Source: Nocardioides sp. InS609-2 (lineage in GTDB: Bacteria > Actinomycetota > Actinomycetes > Propionibacteriales > Nocardioidaceae). From it: DNA of 64,000 nt. The stretch covers positions 3,596,001-3,660,000 of the forward strand of contig NZ_CP060034.1 in NCBI RefSeq assembly GCF_023208195.1, in the 5' to 3' direction. Positions 50,991 to 60,091 of this stretch are shown in pieces (position 1 is the first letter of the stretch; each line of letters begins with the position of its first letter). Under the pieces are notes generated by a model. It was given only the letters and a program-made list of their open reading frames with translations, was not told where the DNA came from and ran no database searches. The translations under genes were made by a program, and so were the position numbers.

Positions 50991-51095
50991 AAGTCTCGTG
51001 GAACAGGAACCCGGTCGATTCCGGGGCGGTTCCGCCACTGTGATGCCGGACCAGGTCCCACCTGGCCGGCTCAGCCAGACACTGGCCACGGGACC
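50991..51095 (+). ncRNA. Cobalamin riboswitch 2
   Basis: Core GGAACCCGGTCGATTCCGGG, then GGTTCCGCCACTGTGAT and CAGCCAGACACTGGCCACG, with P1 TCTCGTGG pairing CCACGGGA (one G-U). The central box reads GGTCGATTCC instead of the usual GGTGCGAATCC. A GGGG/CCCC hairpin (51106-51121) and GGGAG follow before the cobN ATG. It lies 29 bases past the chelatase-fusion stop. Confidence 0.85.
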
Positions 51096-51131
51096 TCCGC
51101 CGACGAGGGGCGAGAACCCCCTGGGAGAAAC

Positions 51132-54100
51132 ATGAAGATCGCGCTGCTGTCCACCTCCGACACCGACCTGCTCTCGGCCCGCGCGTCGGGGGCCGACTAC
51201 GTCTGGGCCAACCCGTCGCGGCCTGGCCACCAATCGATGGCCGAAGTCATCGAGGGTGCCGACCTGGTGGTCGGCCGGATCCTGGGTTCCCCCCAGGACC
51301 TGTGCTCGGGGTTCGCCCGCATCCGGGACGCCGGGATGCCCATTGTGGTGCTGGGCGGCGAGCAGCAGCCCAGCGCTGAGCTGATGGAGATGTCGTCGGT
51401 GCCGATCGGCGTCTGCGCCGAGGCCCACCGCTACCTCGCCGAGGGCGGCCCGACCAACCTCGCCCAACTGCACGCATTCCTCTCCGACACCGTGCTCTTG
51501 ACCGGGGAGGGGTTCGAGGCGCCGGCCGAGATCCCGGCTTGGGGCATTCTGGAGCGCCCATCGGCTCCGTCGGATGCGGGTCTGCCCCGCGTGGGCGTGC
51601 TGTTCTACCGCGCCCACCAGGCCAGCGGGAACACCGCCTTCGCCCACGCCCTGGCCGATGCCGTCGACGCCACGGGCGAGGCGGTGGGCGTACCGATCTT
51701 CTCGTCATCGCTGCGCGCCGCCCCCGACTCCTTGTACGACGCCCTGGGCGCGCTCGACGCCCTGGTCGTCACCGTGCTCGCCGCCGGGGGAAGCCAGCCC
51801 GCCACGGCCAGCGCCGGTGGGGAGGACGAAGCCTGGGACGTGCAGCGGATGGCCGCACTCGACATCCCCATCCTGCAAGGGCTCTGCCTCACGAGCAGTC
51901 GTACCGAGTGGGAGGGTTCCGCCGACGGCGTGACGCCGCTCGACTCAGCGAGCCAGATTGCCATCCCCGAGTTCGACGGCCGCATCATCACCGCGCCGTT
52001 CTCCTTCAAGGAGATCGACCAGGACGGCCTGCCGCGGTACGTCGCCGACCCCGAGCGGTGCGCGCGCGTGGCCGGCATCGCGGTCAACCACGCCCGGCTC
52101 CGCAAGATCCCCACCTCCGAGCGGAGGGTCGCGCTGATGCTATCGGCGTACCCGACCAAGCACTCGCGCGTGGGCAACGCGGTCGGCCTGGACACGCCGG
52201 TCTCCACAATCCGGCTGCTGCGCAGGATGCGCGACGAGGGCTACGACCTCGGCCAACCGGGCGCGATCCCCGGGCTCGACGAGGACGACGACACAGTCGC
52301 CGGCGACACCCTGATCCACGCACTGATCGCGGCCGGAGGCCAGGACGAGGAGTGGCTGACCAGCGCCCAGCTCACTGACGCGCACGTGCGGATCACGAAG
52401 GCCGATTACGACGCCTGGACCAGCGACGTGCCGTCGACGCTGATGGGGGACATAGTCGAAACGTGGGGTGAGGCGCCGGGAACCCTGTTCGTGAACGAGG
52501 ACGGCGCGATCGTGCTTGCCACGATCACGGCCGGCAACATCGTGCTGCTGATCCAGCCGCCGCGCGGCTTCGGCGAGAACCCCGTGGCGATCTACCACGA
52601 CCCCGACATGGCGCCGTCGCACCACTACCTCGCGGCGTACCGCTGGCTGGAGCGGGGCTTCGGGGCGCACGCCGTCGTGCACCTCGGCAAGCACGGGTCG
52701 ATGGAGTGGCTGCCGGGAAAGAACGCCGCGCTGTCCGCCGACTGCGCGACGGACGCGGCGATCTCCAACATGCCGCTGATCTACCCGTTCCTGGTCAACG
52801 ATCCGGGCGAGGGCGCCCAGGCCAAGCGGCGGGCGCACGCGACGATCGTCGACCACCTGATCCCACCGATGGCTCGCGCCGAATCGTACGGTGACATCGC
52901 CAGGCTCGAGCAGCTTCTCGACGAGCACGCGAACATCGCAGCCATGGACCCTGCCAAGCTGCCGGCAATCCGTGGGGAGATCTGGCAGCTGATGCACGCC
53001 GCGGAGATGCACCGCGACCTGGGCCTCGACGAGCGGCCGGACGACGAGACGTTCGACGACTTCATCCTGCACGTCGACGGCTGGCTGTGCGAGATCAAGG
53101 ACGCCCAGATCCGCGACGGGTTGCATGTCCTCGGCCAGGCGCCAGCAGGGGAGGCACGGGTCAACCTGGTGCTGGCGATCCTGCGTGCTTCCCAGGTGTG
53201 GGGCGGGCAGTCCGCGGCGGTTCCTGGCCTGCGCGCAGCTCTCGGGCTCAAGGAGAACGCGGAAGCAGCCGCCACGGTCGACGCGATCGAGCGGCAGGCC
53301 CGTGCTCTGGTCCAGGGGATGGAGGACGCCGCGTGGTCCCCGGAGGCCGCGCAGGGCCTGCACGACGACCCCCAGGTGCAACAGGTGCTCCAGTTCGCGG
53401 CCACCCAGGTCGTGCCGCGACTGAGCCGGACGACCGACGAGCTCGACGCCGTCCTGCACGCGCTCGACGGCGGATTCGTGTCGGCGGGGCCGTCAGGTTC
53501 GCCCCTGCGCGGGCTGGTCAACGTGCTCCCGACCGGCCGCAACTTCTACACCGTCGACCCCCGTGCCGTGCCGTCCCGGCTGGCCTGGCAGACCGGGCTG
53601 GCGATGGCGGAGAGCCTGGTGCAGCGCTACCTCGACGACACCGGCGGTTACCCGGAGTCGGTGGGACTCAGCGTGTGGGGTACGAGCGCGATGCGCACGA
53701 GTGGCGACGACGTGGCCGAGGTCCTCGCCCTGCTGGGTGTCCGGCCGGAATGGGATGAGGCGTCGCGTCGAGTCAGCGACCTGCACGTCGTACCGCTGGA
53801 GGAGCTGGGTCGTCCGCGCATCGACGTCACCGTCCGGATCTCCGGCTTCTTCCGGGATGCCTTCCCCCACGTGGTGGCCATGCTCGACGACGCCGTCAAG
53901 CTGGTGGCCGGGCTGGAGGAGCCGCTCGACCGGAACTTCGTGCGCGCACACGCGCAGGCCGACCTGGCCGAGCACGGTGACGAACGCCGCGCCACGACGC
54001 GCATCTTCGGCTCGAAGCCCGGGTCGTACGGCGCCGGCATCCTGCAGCTCGTCGAGTCGGGGAGCTGGCGTGACGACAAGGACCTGGCCGAGGTCTACAC

Positions 54101-54725
54101 GGCCTGGGGCGGCTTTGCCTACGGGCGCGGACTGGACGGCGCTCCCGCCGCCGACGACATGCGGGCCAACTATCGGCGCATCAAGGTGGCGGCGAAGAAC
54201 ATCGACACCCGTGAGCACGACATCGCCGACTCCGACGACTACTACCAGTACCACGGAGGCATGGTCGCGACGGTCCGGGCGCTGACCGGGTCCGACCCGA
54301 AGGCCTACATCGGCGACTCGACCACGCCGGACGCCGTGCGAACACGCACCCTGCAGGAGGAGACCAACCGCGTCTTCCGGGCCCGCGTCGTCAACCCGCG
54401 GTGGATCAGCGCAATGCAGCGGCACGGCTACAAGGGCGCCTTCGAGCTGGCCGCCACAGTCGACTACCTGTTCGGCTTCGACGCGACGGCGGGCGTGGTG
54501 CACGACTGGATGTACGCCAGCCTGGCGAAGGAGTACGTCCTCGACGAGACCAACCAGGCATTCATGCGGCAGTCCAACCCGTGGGCGCTGCGCGGCATCG
54601 TGGAGAAGCTGCACGAGGCGATCGACCGAGGGCTGTGGGCCGAGCCCGATCCGGACGTGGTCGCCGCGATGCAGGCGGTCTACCTGGATTTCGAGGGGGA
54701 CCTCGAGGACCGTCACGGTGGCTGA
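51132..54725 (+). CDS. cobN: Cobaltochelatase large subunit CobN
   Basis: ATP-dependent insertion of cobalt into hydrogenobyrinic acid a,c-diamide, the aerobic pathway's metallation step. 1197 residues, typical for CobN and related to Mg-chelatase BchH. Family phrases include LGKHGSMEWLPGKNAALS in the middle third and SKPGSYGAGILQLVESG late. Its usual AAA+/VWA partner subunits are not in the cluster; the MoxR/VWA pair at 17954-21421 is a possible but unproven substitute. The ATG at 51132 has GGGAG about 6 nt upstream. Its last 8 bases overlap cobF. Confidence 0.95.
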   Translation: MKIALLSTSDTDLLSARASGADYVWANPSRPGHQSMAEVIEGADLVVGRILGSPQDLCSGFARIRDAGMPIVVLGGEQQPSAELMEMSSVPIGVCAEAHRYLAEGGPTNLAQLHAFLSDTVLLTGEGFEAPAEIPAWGILERPSAPSDAGLPRVGVLFYRAHQASGNTAFAHALADAVDATGEAVGVPIFSSSLRAAPDSLYDALGALDALVVTVLAAGGSQPATASAGGEDEAWDVQRMAALDIPILQGLCLTSSRTEWEGSADGVTPLDSASQIAIPEFDGRIITAPFSFKEIDQDGLPRYVADPERCARVAGIAVNHARLRKIPTSERRVALMLSAYPTKHSRVGNAVGLDTPVSTIRLLRRMRDEGYDLGQPGAIPGLDEDDDTVAGDTLIHALIAAGGQDEEWLTSAQLTDAHVRITKADYDAWTSDVPSTLMGDIVETWGEAPGTLFVNEDGAIVLATITAGNIVLLIQPPRGFGENPVAIYHDPDMAPSHHYLAAYRWLERGFGAHAVVHLGKHGSMEWLPGKNAALSADCATDAAISNMPLIYPFLVNDPGEGAQAKRRAHATIVDHLIPPMARAESYGDIARLEQLLDEHANIAAMDPAKLPAIRGEIWQLMHAAEMHRDLGLDERPDDETFDDFILHVDGWLCEIKDAQIRDGLHVLGQAPAGEARVNLVLAILRASQVWGGQSAAVPGLRAALGLKENAEAAATVDAIERQARALVQGMEDAAWSPEAAQGLHDDPQVQQVLQFAATQVVPRLSRTTDELDAVLHALDGGFVSAGPSGSPLRGLVNVLPTGRNFYTVDPRAVPSRLAWQTGLAMAESLVQRYLDDTGGYPESVGLSVWGTSAMRTSGDDVAEVLALLGVRPEWDEASRRVSDLHVVPLEELGRPRIDVTVRISGFFRDAFPHVVAMLDDAVKLVAGLEEPLDRNFVRAHAQADLAEHGDERRATTRIFGSKPGSYGAGILQLVESGSWRDDKDLAEVYTAWGGFAYGRGLDGAPAADDMRANYRRIKVAAKNIDTREHDIADSDDYYQYHGGMVATVRALTGSDPKAYIGDSTTPDAVRTRTLQEETNRVFRARVVNPRWISAMQRHGYKGAFELAATVDYLFGFDATAGVVHDWMYASLAKEYVLDETNQAFMRQSNPWALRGIVEKLHEAIDRGLWAEPDPDVVAAMQAVYLDFEGDLEDRHGG

Positions 54726-55518
54726 CGGGACACGGCGGGTTCGGCTCATCGGGGTGGGGCCGGGTGATCCCGAACAGGTGACTCTGGAGGCCGTGCGCGC
54801 GATGCGGGAGGTGAGGTTCTTCGTCGTCTCCGACAAGTCACCTCGCGGAGGGATGCCCGACCCTCTGGTCAACGCACGCGAGCGGCTGCTCGACCGGCAC
54901 CTCGAGGCGTCACCCGTCATCGTGCGGGTCGAGGACCCCGAGCGCGACCGGCACCCGGACCGTACGGCGTCGGCTGACGACTACGCCGCCGTGGTCGCGT
55001 CCTGGCACGCCGCGCGGGCCGAGGCCTTCGAGCAGGCGCTGCTCGACAACGAGGGCGATGCGGGCTTCCTGGTCTGGGGCGACCCGGCCTTCTACGACTC
55101 CACGATCCGCGTTGTCGAGCAGGTCCGCGCCCGCGGCAACGTGGCCTTCGAGATCGATGTCGTCCCCGGCATCTCCAGCCTCCAGTTGCTCGCCGCCCGG
55201 CACGCGATCATGCTTCACGAGGTCGGCGAGCCGCTCCACGTCACCACCGGCCGGCGCCTGCGCGAGGCAGTCGAGGCCGGCCAGCGCAACATCCTGGTGA
55301 TGCTCAACCGCGAGATCGACGTCGCAGGCCTCGAGGACTGGCAGATCTGGTGGGGCGGCAACCTCGGCACGCCGAGCGAGGAGCTCGTCTCCGGGCGCGT
55401 CGGGGACGTGCTCGACCGGATCGCGCAGGCACGCGAGCGGGCAAGGGCGGCGGCGGGCTGGGTGATGGACGTCTATCTCGTACGCGGTGCCGCGCCGTCG
55501 CGGGAGGCACGGCCGTGA
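54718..55518 (+). CDS. cobF: Precorrin-6A synthase (deacetylating) CobF
   Basis: SAM-dependent C1 methylation with loss of acetate in the aerobic corrin pathway. 266 residues, tetrapyrrole methylase fold. SAM loop GVGPGD (12-17), VWGDPAFYDSTIR in the middle and VVPGISSLQLLAARH. CobF occurs only in the aerobic pathway, so it labels this cluster oxygen-dependent. GTG start overlaps the cobN stop by 8 bases. Its own stop overlaps a short coupled reading frame (GTGA, 55515-55518). Confidence 0.93.
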   Translation: MADGTRRVRLIGVGPGDPEQVTLEAVRAMREVRFFVVSDKSPRGGMPDPLVNARERLLDRHLEASPVIVRVEDPERDRHPDRTASADDYAAVVASWHAARAEAFEQALLDNEGDAGFLVWGDPAFYDSTIRVVEQVRARGNVAFEIDVVPGISSLQLLAARHAIMLHEVGEPLHVTTGRRLREAVEAGQRNILVMLNREIDVAGLEDWQIWWGGNLGTPSEELVSGRVGDVLDRIAQARERARAAAGWVMDVYLVRGAAPSREARP

Positions 55519-55559
55519 CGCTGCCCGACCGCGGCGCCAGCGAGAGGCACTTCTCGTGA
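55515..55559 (+). CDS. Mini-ORF of 14 codons coupled to the cobF stop
   Basis: VTLPDRGASERHFS starts with a GTG that overlaps the cobF TGA and ends at a TGA overlapping the next GTG. No family is recognised. It may be a leader-type coupled peptide or a piece of a gene broken by frameshifts. Coding status is uncertain. Confidence 0.3.
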   Translation: MTLPDRGASERHFS

Positions 55560-55648
55560 GTTCGGGCATCGACGGCGGCACCCTGCCCACTGGGCTGATG
55601 CCGCACCGCCTCGGACGGGTCCCGCGCGGACGAGGGCTGCGCGGATGA
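55556..55648 (+). CDS. Mini-ORF of 30 codons coupled to cobQ
   Basis: The GTG overlaps the stop of the preceding 14-codon frame, and the TGA overlaps the cobQ ATG (55645-55648). The peptide ends in an Arg/Gly-rich tail ([10 protein letters not shown]). No family is recognised. With the mini-ORF before it, it fills the otherwise 126-base cobF-cobQ gap with three 4-nt overlaps. Confidence 0.3.
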   Translation: MSSGIDGGTLPTGLMPHRLGRVPRGRGLRG

Positions 55649-57123
55649 GCGCGCTGCTGGTCGCCGGCACCACCTCCGACGCGGGCAAGAGCATCGTCAC
55701 GACGGGCCTGTGCCGGGCGTTCGCGAGGCGCGGGATATCGGTGGCGCCGTTCAAGTCGCAGAACATGAGCAACAACTCGATGGTCACCCGCGACGGCGCC
55801 GAGATCGGCCGCGCGCAATGGGTGCAGGCGCTCGCGGCGCGCGCCGAGCCCGAAGCCGCGATGAACCCGGTGCTGCTCAAGCCCGGCAGCGATCAGCGTA
55901 GCCACGTGGTCGTGATGGGCCGGCCCGCCGGCGAGGTCAGCGCCCGTGACTTCGTCGACGGGCGGCGCCACCTCGCCGCCGCGGCGTACGACGCCTTCGA
56001 CGACCTCTCCTCCCGCTTCGACCTGGTCGTCGCAGAAGGTGCCGGCAGCCCGGCGGAGATCAACCTGCGGCAGAGCGACTACGTGAACATGGGGCTTGCT
56101 CGGCACGCGGACCTCCCGGTCATCGTGGTCGGGGACATCGACCGAGGTGGTGTGTTCGCGGCGATGTTCGGCACCGTCGCCCTGCTGGAGCCGGCTGACC
56201 AGCGGCTGGTCGCGGGCTTCGTCGTGAACAAGTTCCGCGGTGACGAGTCCCTGCTCGCGCCGGGACTTCGCTCGCTGGAGGAGCTGACCGGACGCCGGGT
56301 GTTCGGCACCCTGCCGTGGCAACCCGACCTGTGGCTGGACTCCGAGGATGCGCTCGACCTGGCCGGGCGACGGGTTGGTGAGGGCGCCGCACTCAAGGTC
56401 GCAGTGGTGCGGTTGCCACGGGTCAGCAACTTCACCGACGTCGACGCACTCGGGCTCGAGCCGGGGCTCGACGTCGTCTTCGTCACCGACCCGCGGGCGC
56501 TGGACGATGCAGACCTCGTGGTCCTGCCCGGCACCCGCTCGACCATCGCCGACCTCACCTGGTTGCGAGCGCGGGGGCTCGACCGGGCCGTCCTCGCCCA
56601 CGCCGGGAAGGGCCGACCGGTGCTCGGCATCTGCGGCGGATTCCAGATGCTCGGGCAAGAGATCGCCGATCCACACGGCGTCGAAGGCATTGCCGGCGCC
56701 GTCGTCGAGGGGCTCGGACTCCTCGACGTACGCACGGAGTTCGCCGCCGAGAAGGTGCTGCGGCTCCCGGTCGGTGACGGACTGGGCGTTCGGGCGACGG
56801 GGTACGAGATCCACCACGGGCGCACGGTGCGGGGATCCGGCGAGGAGTTCCTCGGTGGTGCCCGTTGCGAGGCCGTCTTCGGGACCATGTGGCACGGCAG
56901 CCTGGAGGGCGACCCGTTCCGTTCGGCTTTCCTGACCGACGTCGCTGCCGCAACCGGTCGTGCGTGGGAGCCCAGCGAGGTCAGCTTCGCGGCGGCGCGT
57001 GAGCGCCGGCTAGATCTGCTCGGCGATCTGGTCGAGCAGCACCTCGACGTGGACGCTCTGCTGGCCCTGGCCCGCGACGGTGCTCCGGACCTGCGCGTGC
57101 TCCCGCCAGGGGTGCTGTCGTGA
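55645..57123 (+). CDS. cobQ: Cobyric acid synthase CobQ
   Basis: Amidates four side chains (b, d, e, g) of adenosylcobyrinate diamide with glutamine and ATP. 492 residues: the N-terminal dethiobiotin-synthetase-like ATPase has P-loop GTTSDAGKS (8-16) and [10 protein letters not shown]. The C-terminal class-I GATase has nucleophile Cys in [12 protein letters not shown] and a downstream [12 protein letters not shown] at 55645 follows two mini-ORFs. Its stop overlaps the cobK GTG as GTGA. Confidence 0.95.
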   Translation: MSALLVAGTTSDAGKSIVTTGLCRAFARRGISVAPFKSQNMSNNSMVTRDGAEIGRAQWVQALAARAEPEAAMNPVLLKPGSDQRSHVVVMGRPAGEVSARDFVDGRRHLAAAAYDAFDDLSSRFDLVVAEGAGSPAEINLRQSDYVNMGLARHADLPVIVVGDIDRGGVFAAMFGTVALLEPADQRLVAGFVVNKFRGDESLLAPGLRSLEELTGRRVFGTLPWQPDLWLDSEDALDLAGRRVGEGAALKVAVVRLPRVSNFTDVDALGLEPGLDVVFVTDPRALDDADLVVLPGTRSTIADLTWLRARGLDRAVLAHAGKGRPVLGICGGFQMLGQEIADPHGVEGIAGAVVEGLGLLDVRTEFAAEKVLRLPVGDGLGVRATGYEIHHGRTVRGSGEEFLGGARCEAVFGTMWHGSLEGDPFRSAFLTDVAAATGRAWEPSEVSFAAARERRLDLLGDLVEQHLDVDALLALARDGAPDLRVLPPGVLS

Positions 57124-57857
57124 CCGTCCTCCTGCTTGGCGGCACCGGGGAGGCCCGGGACCTCGCGGCCGCCCTCGTCGCGGACGGCGTGGTCGTCGTG
57201 TCGTCGCTGGCCGGTCGGGTGAACCGTCCGCGGCTGCCCGTGGGCGAGGTCCGGTCAGGTGGCTTCGGCGGTGCCGACGGCCTGCGGGAGTGGGCGCTGG
57301 GAAACCACGTGACGGCGGTCGTGGACGCCACCCATCCTTTCGCCGCCATGATCTCGACCAACGCGTCCGTGGCTTGCAGCGGGACGCTGCCGTTGCTCCG
57401 GTTGCAACGGCCCGGTTGGTCGTCGCGCCCCGGCGCCTCGGCCTGGCACTGGGTCGACGACCACGCCGAGGCGGCTCGTAGGACCGCAGACCTGGGTGAG
57501 CGCCCGTTCCTGACGATCGGCCGCCAGTCGCTGGGCCACTTCGTGGCGCCGCTCGTCGAGGCAGCAGTGCTGGCGCGGGTAGTGGACCCGCCGGAGATCG
57601 CGTTGCCCACGGCTTGGCGCGTGGTGTTGGGACGTGGGCCCTACACGCTCGAGGGGGAGCAGGCGGCGATGTGCGACCACCGCGCCGACGTCCTCGTCAC
57701 CAAGGACTCGGGAGGCACCCAGACGGAGGCCAAACTGGACGCTGCCGAGATCCTGGGCGTGCCCCTCGTCGTCGTACGCCGCCCGGCCCCGCCGGCCGGT
57801 GTCGAGACCGTCGACGACGTCGCTGCCGCCGTGGACTGGCTGCGGGGCCAGCGATGA
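57120..57857 (+). CDS. cobK: Precorrin-6A reductase CobK
   Basis: NADPH reduction of precorrin-6A to 6B. 245 residues. Nucleotide-binding GGTGEAR (7-13), [14 protein letters not shown] and, late, LVTKDSGG, all conserved in CobK/CbiJ. GTG start overlapping the cobQ stop. Its TGA overlaps the cobU ATG (ATGA at 57854-57857), continuing the tightly coupled operon. Confidence 0.93.
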   Translation: MTVLLLGGTGEARDLAAALVADGVVVVSSLAGRVNRPRLPVGEVRSGGFGGADGLREWALGNHVTAVVDATHPFAAMISTNASVACSGTLPLLRLQRPGWSSRPGASAWHWVDDHAEAARRTADLGERPFLTIGRQSLGHFVAPLVEAAVLARVVDPPEIALPTAWRVVLGRGPYTLEGEQAAMCDHRADVLVTKDSGGTQTEAKLDAAEILGVPLVVVRRPAPPAGVETVDDVAAAVDWLRGQR

Positions 57858-58381
57858 AGGTATTGGTTACCGGCGGGGTCCGCTCAGGCAAGTCACGCCA
57901 CGCGGAGGGGCTGCTCGACGCCCACCCCGCCGTCACGTACGTCGCCCCTGGCCCGACCACCGACGAGGACTCCGACCCCGACTGGGCGGAGCGCATCGCC
58001 GCGCACAGGTCTCGACGGCCCGCGAGCTGGACCACCCTCGAGAGCCGCGACCTTGCCGCTGCGCTGACCACCCCGGGGCCTGTGCTCGTCGACTGCCTCG
58101 GCACCTGGCTCACTGCCGTGCTCGACGACGAGGGGGCCTGGGAGCGTCCGGGCGCGCAGGTGCACGCGTTCGTCGAGACCCGCCTCTCCGCAGCGGTCGC
58201 CGAGCTCCGGCGAGCGACCGGACCCGTGGTGCTCGTGACCAACGAGGTAGGCCTCGGAGTCGTGCCGGCGCACCGCTCGGGCCGGGTGTTCCGCGACCTG
58301 CTCGGGCTCACCAGCCAGCGATTCGCGGCAGAGTGCGACGAGGTGCACCTGGTGGTCGCCGGACGAGTGCTGGTGCTCTGA
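57854..58381 (+). CDS. cobU: Adenosylcobinamide kinase/guanylyltransferase CobU
   Basis: Phosphorylates adenosylcobinamide and transfers GMP, activating it for nucleotide-loop assembly. 175 residues. P-loop GGVRSGKS (7-14), [11 protein letters not shown] and [13 protein letters not shown] are the family blocks. The expected guanylyl-accepting His is probably in [10 protein letters not shown]. Last gene of the cobN operon. Its final 74 bases are antisense to the extended tail of the cobD-type gene, so the two operons collide here with no intergenic terminator. Confidence 0.93.
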   Translation: MKVLVTGGVRSGKSRHAEGLLDAHPAVTYVAPGPTTDEDSDPDWAERIAAHRSRRPASWTTLESRDLAAALTTPGPVLVDCLGTWLTAVLDDEGAWERPGAQVHAFVETRLSAAVAELRRATGPVVLVTNEVGLGVVPAHRSGRVFRDLLGLTSQRFAAECDEVHLVVAGRVLVL

Positions 58382-59339
58382 GCCTCGGCGGCTGCCGCCC
58401 GAGCGGGCGACGCCCTCCGCAGGCCAGCGAGAGCAGCACCGCAACGAGTGCCGAGGCTGTGTCGACGCGCCGGGCCAGGTCCAGCGCCCGGGCGACGTCG
58501 TACGGCGCGGGCGGGCGGCCAGATCCGAGCTCCTGGCGGTGTTCGATCCGGTCGCCGTAGGTGTTGGACCCGCCTAGCCGCAGGCCGAGTGCTCCGGCGA
58601 ACGAAGCCTCGACCGGGCCGGCGTTGGGGCTGGGATGGCCGGCGGCGTCGCGTCGCCAGGCCTCGAGCGCCCCGCGCGGGTCTGGTCCGAGCGCCGCTGC
58701 GAGGAGAGCGGTCAGCCGGGCACCGGGGAGGTTGAGCAGGTCGTCGAGCCTGGCGGAGGCCCAGCCGAACTCGTCGTAGCGCTCGTTGCGGTGGCCGACC
58801 ATCGCGTCCAGGGTGTTCGCTGCCCGGTAGCCGAGGAGCCCGGGCACACCGGCCAGGCCACCGAGCACCAGCGGGGCGACGACGGCGTCGGACGTGTTCT
58901 CTGCGACCGACTCGACGACGGCACGCGCGATCTCGTCGGCGTCGAGGGTGCGCGTGTCACGACCGACGAGGTGGGTGAGCTGCCGGCGCGCCTCGGGTAG
59001 CCGACCCTGCTCCAGCAGCGTCGAGACCGCCCGCCCCTCACGCTCGAGCGAGGATCCGCCGAGCACGACCCAGGTCGAGGCGGCGGTGACAAGGACGTGC
59101 AGGCCGGGTCGACCGAGGGTCAGGCGCTCGGCGACCAGCCCAGCCGTGACCGCGGCGCCGACGAGCACGCCGTTGTGGGCGAGCCCCCGCCCCCGCGTCG
59201 GCCGGTACAACCGGGACTCCAGGCCCGCCGCGATCGTGCCGAACCCGGCGACCGGGTGGAAGCGTCGGGGGTCGGCCACGAGGCGGTCGGCGACCACGCC
59301 GAATGCCAGGCCGGCAGCCCGGGAGAAAGCACGGCTCAT
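58308..59339 (-). CDS. cobD: Adenosylcobinamide-phosphate synthase (CobD/CbiB) with extended C-terminus
   Basis: Membrane enzyme attaching aminopropanol (phosphate) to adenosylcobyric acid. 343 residues. Family motif ENTSDAVVAPLVLGGLAGVPG in the middle, RLDDLLNLPGARLTALL later, and NAGPVEASFAGALGLRLGG. The C-terminal 37 residues, after a normal last helix (SALVAVLLSLACG), are Pro/Arg-rich and not family-like; they read through the antisense of cobU. The ATG overlaps the cobS stop as ATGA (59336-59339). Confidence 0.92.
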   Translation of the reverse strand: MSRAFSRAAGLAFGVVADRLVADPRRFHPVAGFGTIAAGLESRLYRPTRGRGLAHNGVLVGAAVTAGLVAERLTLGRPGLHVLVTAASTWVVLGGSSLEREGRAVSTLLEQGRLPEARRQLTHLVGRDTRTLDADEIARAVVESVAENTSDAVVAPLVLGGLAGVPGLLGYRAANTLDAMVGHRNERYDEFGWASARLDDLLNLPGARLTALLAAALGPDPRGALEAWRRDAAGHPSPNAGPVEASFAGALGLRLGGSNTYGDRIEHRQELGSGRPPAPYDVARALDLARRVDTASALVAVLLSLACGGRRPLGRQPPRLRAPALVRRPPGAPRRTLPRIAGW

Positions 59340-60091
59340 GCGAGCGTCACCAGCAGGGCTGCCAGACAGAGCTCGATGGCCGCACCGTAGACGTCGCCGG
59401 TCACGCCTCCGAAGCGGAGAACGGCCCGCCGTAGGAGCACCAGGACGACGGCGACGGCGACCACGACCGCGATCGGGGCGCGCCACCAATCACCACCCGT
59501 CCACGCGACGAGGCCGGCGGTGAGGACCGTGACCAGCCCCCACCCCAGCACGGTCGCGCTGCGGGGGACCGACCCGGCGTAGTCGCCGCCCAGGCCGTCG
59601 GTCCGGGCACCCGGGACACCTGCCGCACAGGTCAGCAGCAGCGCGCAGCGCGAGGCACAGACGAGGACTCCGGCCAGGACCGCGCCCTCCGTCGCGGTGA
59701 CGATCGAGGCGAACGCGGCGGCCTGCAGCCCCAGCACGAGAAGCACTGCCGCGCCGCCGGCCGGCCCGGACGTACCCGTGCGCATCACGGCCAGGGACCG
59801 CTCGCGGTCGTAGGACACAGTCAGTCCGTCGACGGTGTCCGACAGGCCGTCCACGTGGAAGGCCCGGCTGCCCAGCACGAGCGTCCCGACACACAGGAGC
59901 CCGATGACGAGCGGGGGGAGCCCGGCCGCCTGCCCGAGCCCGCCGACGGTCGCCACCGCGAGGCCGAGCGGGAGCACGGCCAGGGAGGCCAGCAGCATGG
60001 CCGCCCGGGCAACGCCGCGGTCGACGCCGCGCGGGGGAGCGACGCGCACCACGGTCAGCATCCCGACTGCGAGCCGCCAGCCGTCACGCAT
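59336..60091 (-). CDS. cobS: Adenosylcobinamide-GDP ribazoletransferase CobS
   Basis: Joins alpha-ribazole to adenosylcobinamide-GDP, the last step of cobalamin synthesis. 251-residue membrane protein with about six to seven helices and the diagnostic HVDGLSDTVDGL followed by MRTGTSGPAGG. The ATG at 60091 overlaps the cobT stop by 8 bases. A longer in-frame reading upstream is antisense-like and basic, and is not part of the protein. Confidence 0.92.
   Translation of the reverse strand: MRDGWRLAVGMLTVVRVAPPRGVDRGVARAAMLLASLAVLPLGLAVATVGGLGQAAGLPPLVIGLLCVGTLVLGSRAFHVDGLSDTVDGLTVSYDRERSLAVMRTGTSGPAGGAAVLLVLGLQAAAFASIVTATEGAVLAGVLVCASRCALLLTCAAGVPGARTDGLGGDYAGSVPRSATVLGWGLVTVLTAGLVAWTGGDWWRAPIAVVVAVAVVLVLLRRAVLRFGGVTGDVYGAAIELCLAALLVTLA

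Noticed and set aside
54910..56895. A long minus-strand open frame opposite cobF and cobQ
   Set aside because: It is antisense to two genes with clear catalytic motifs, and its product is low-complexity.
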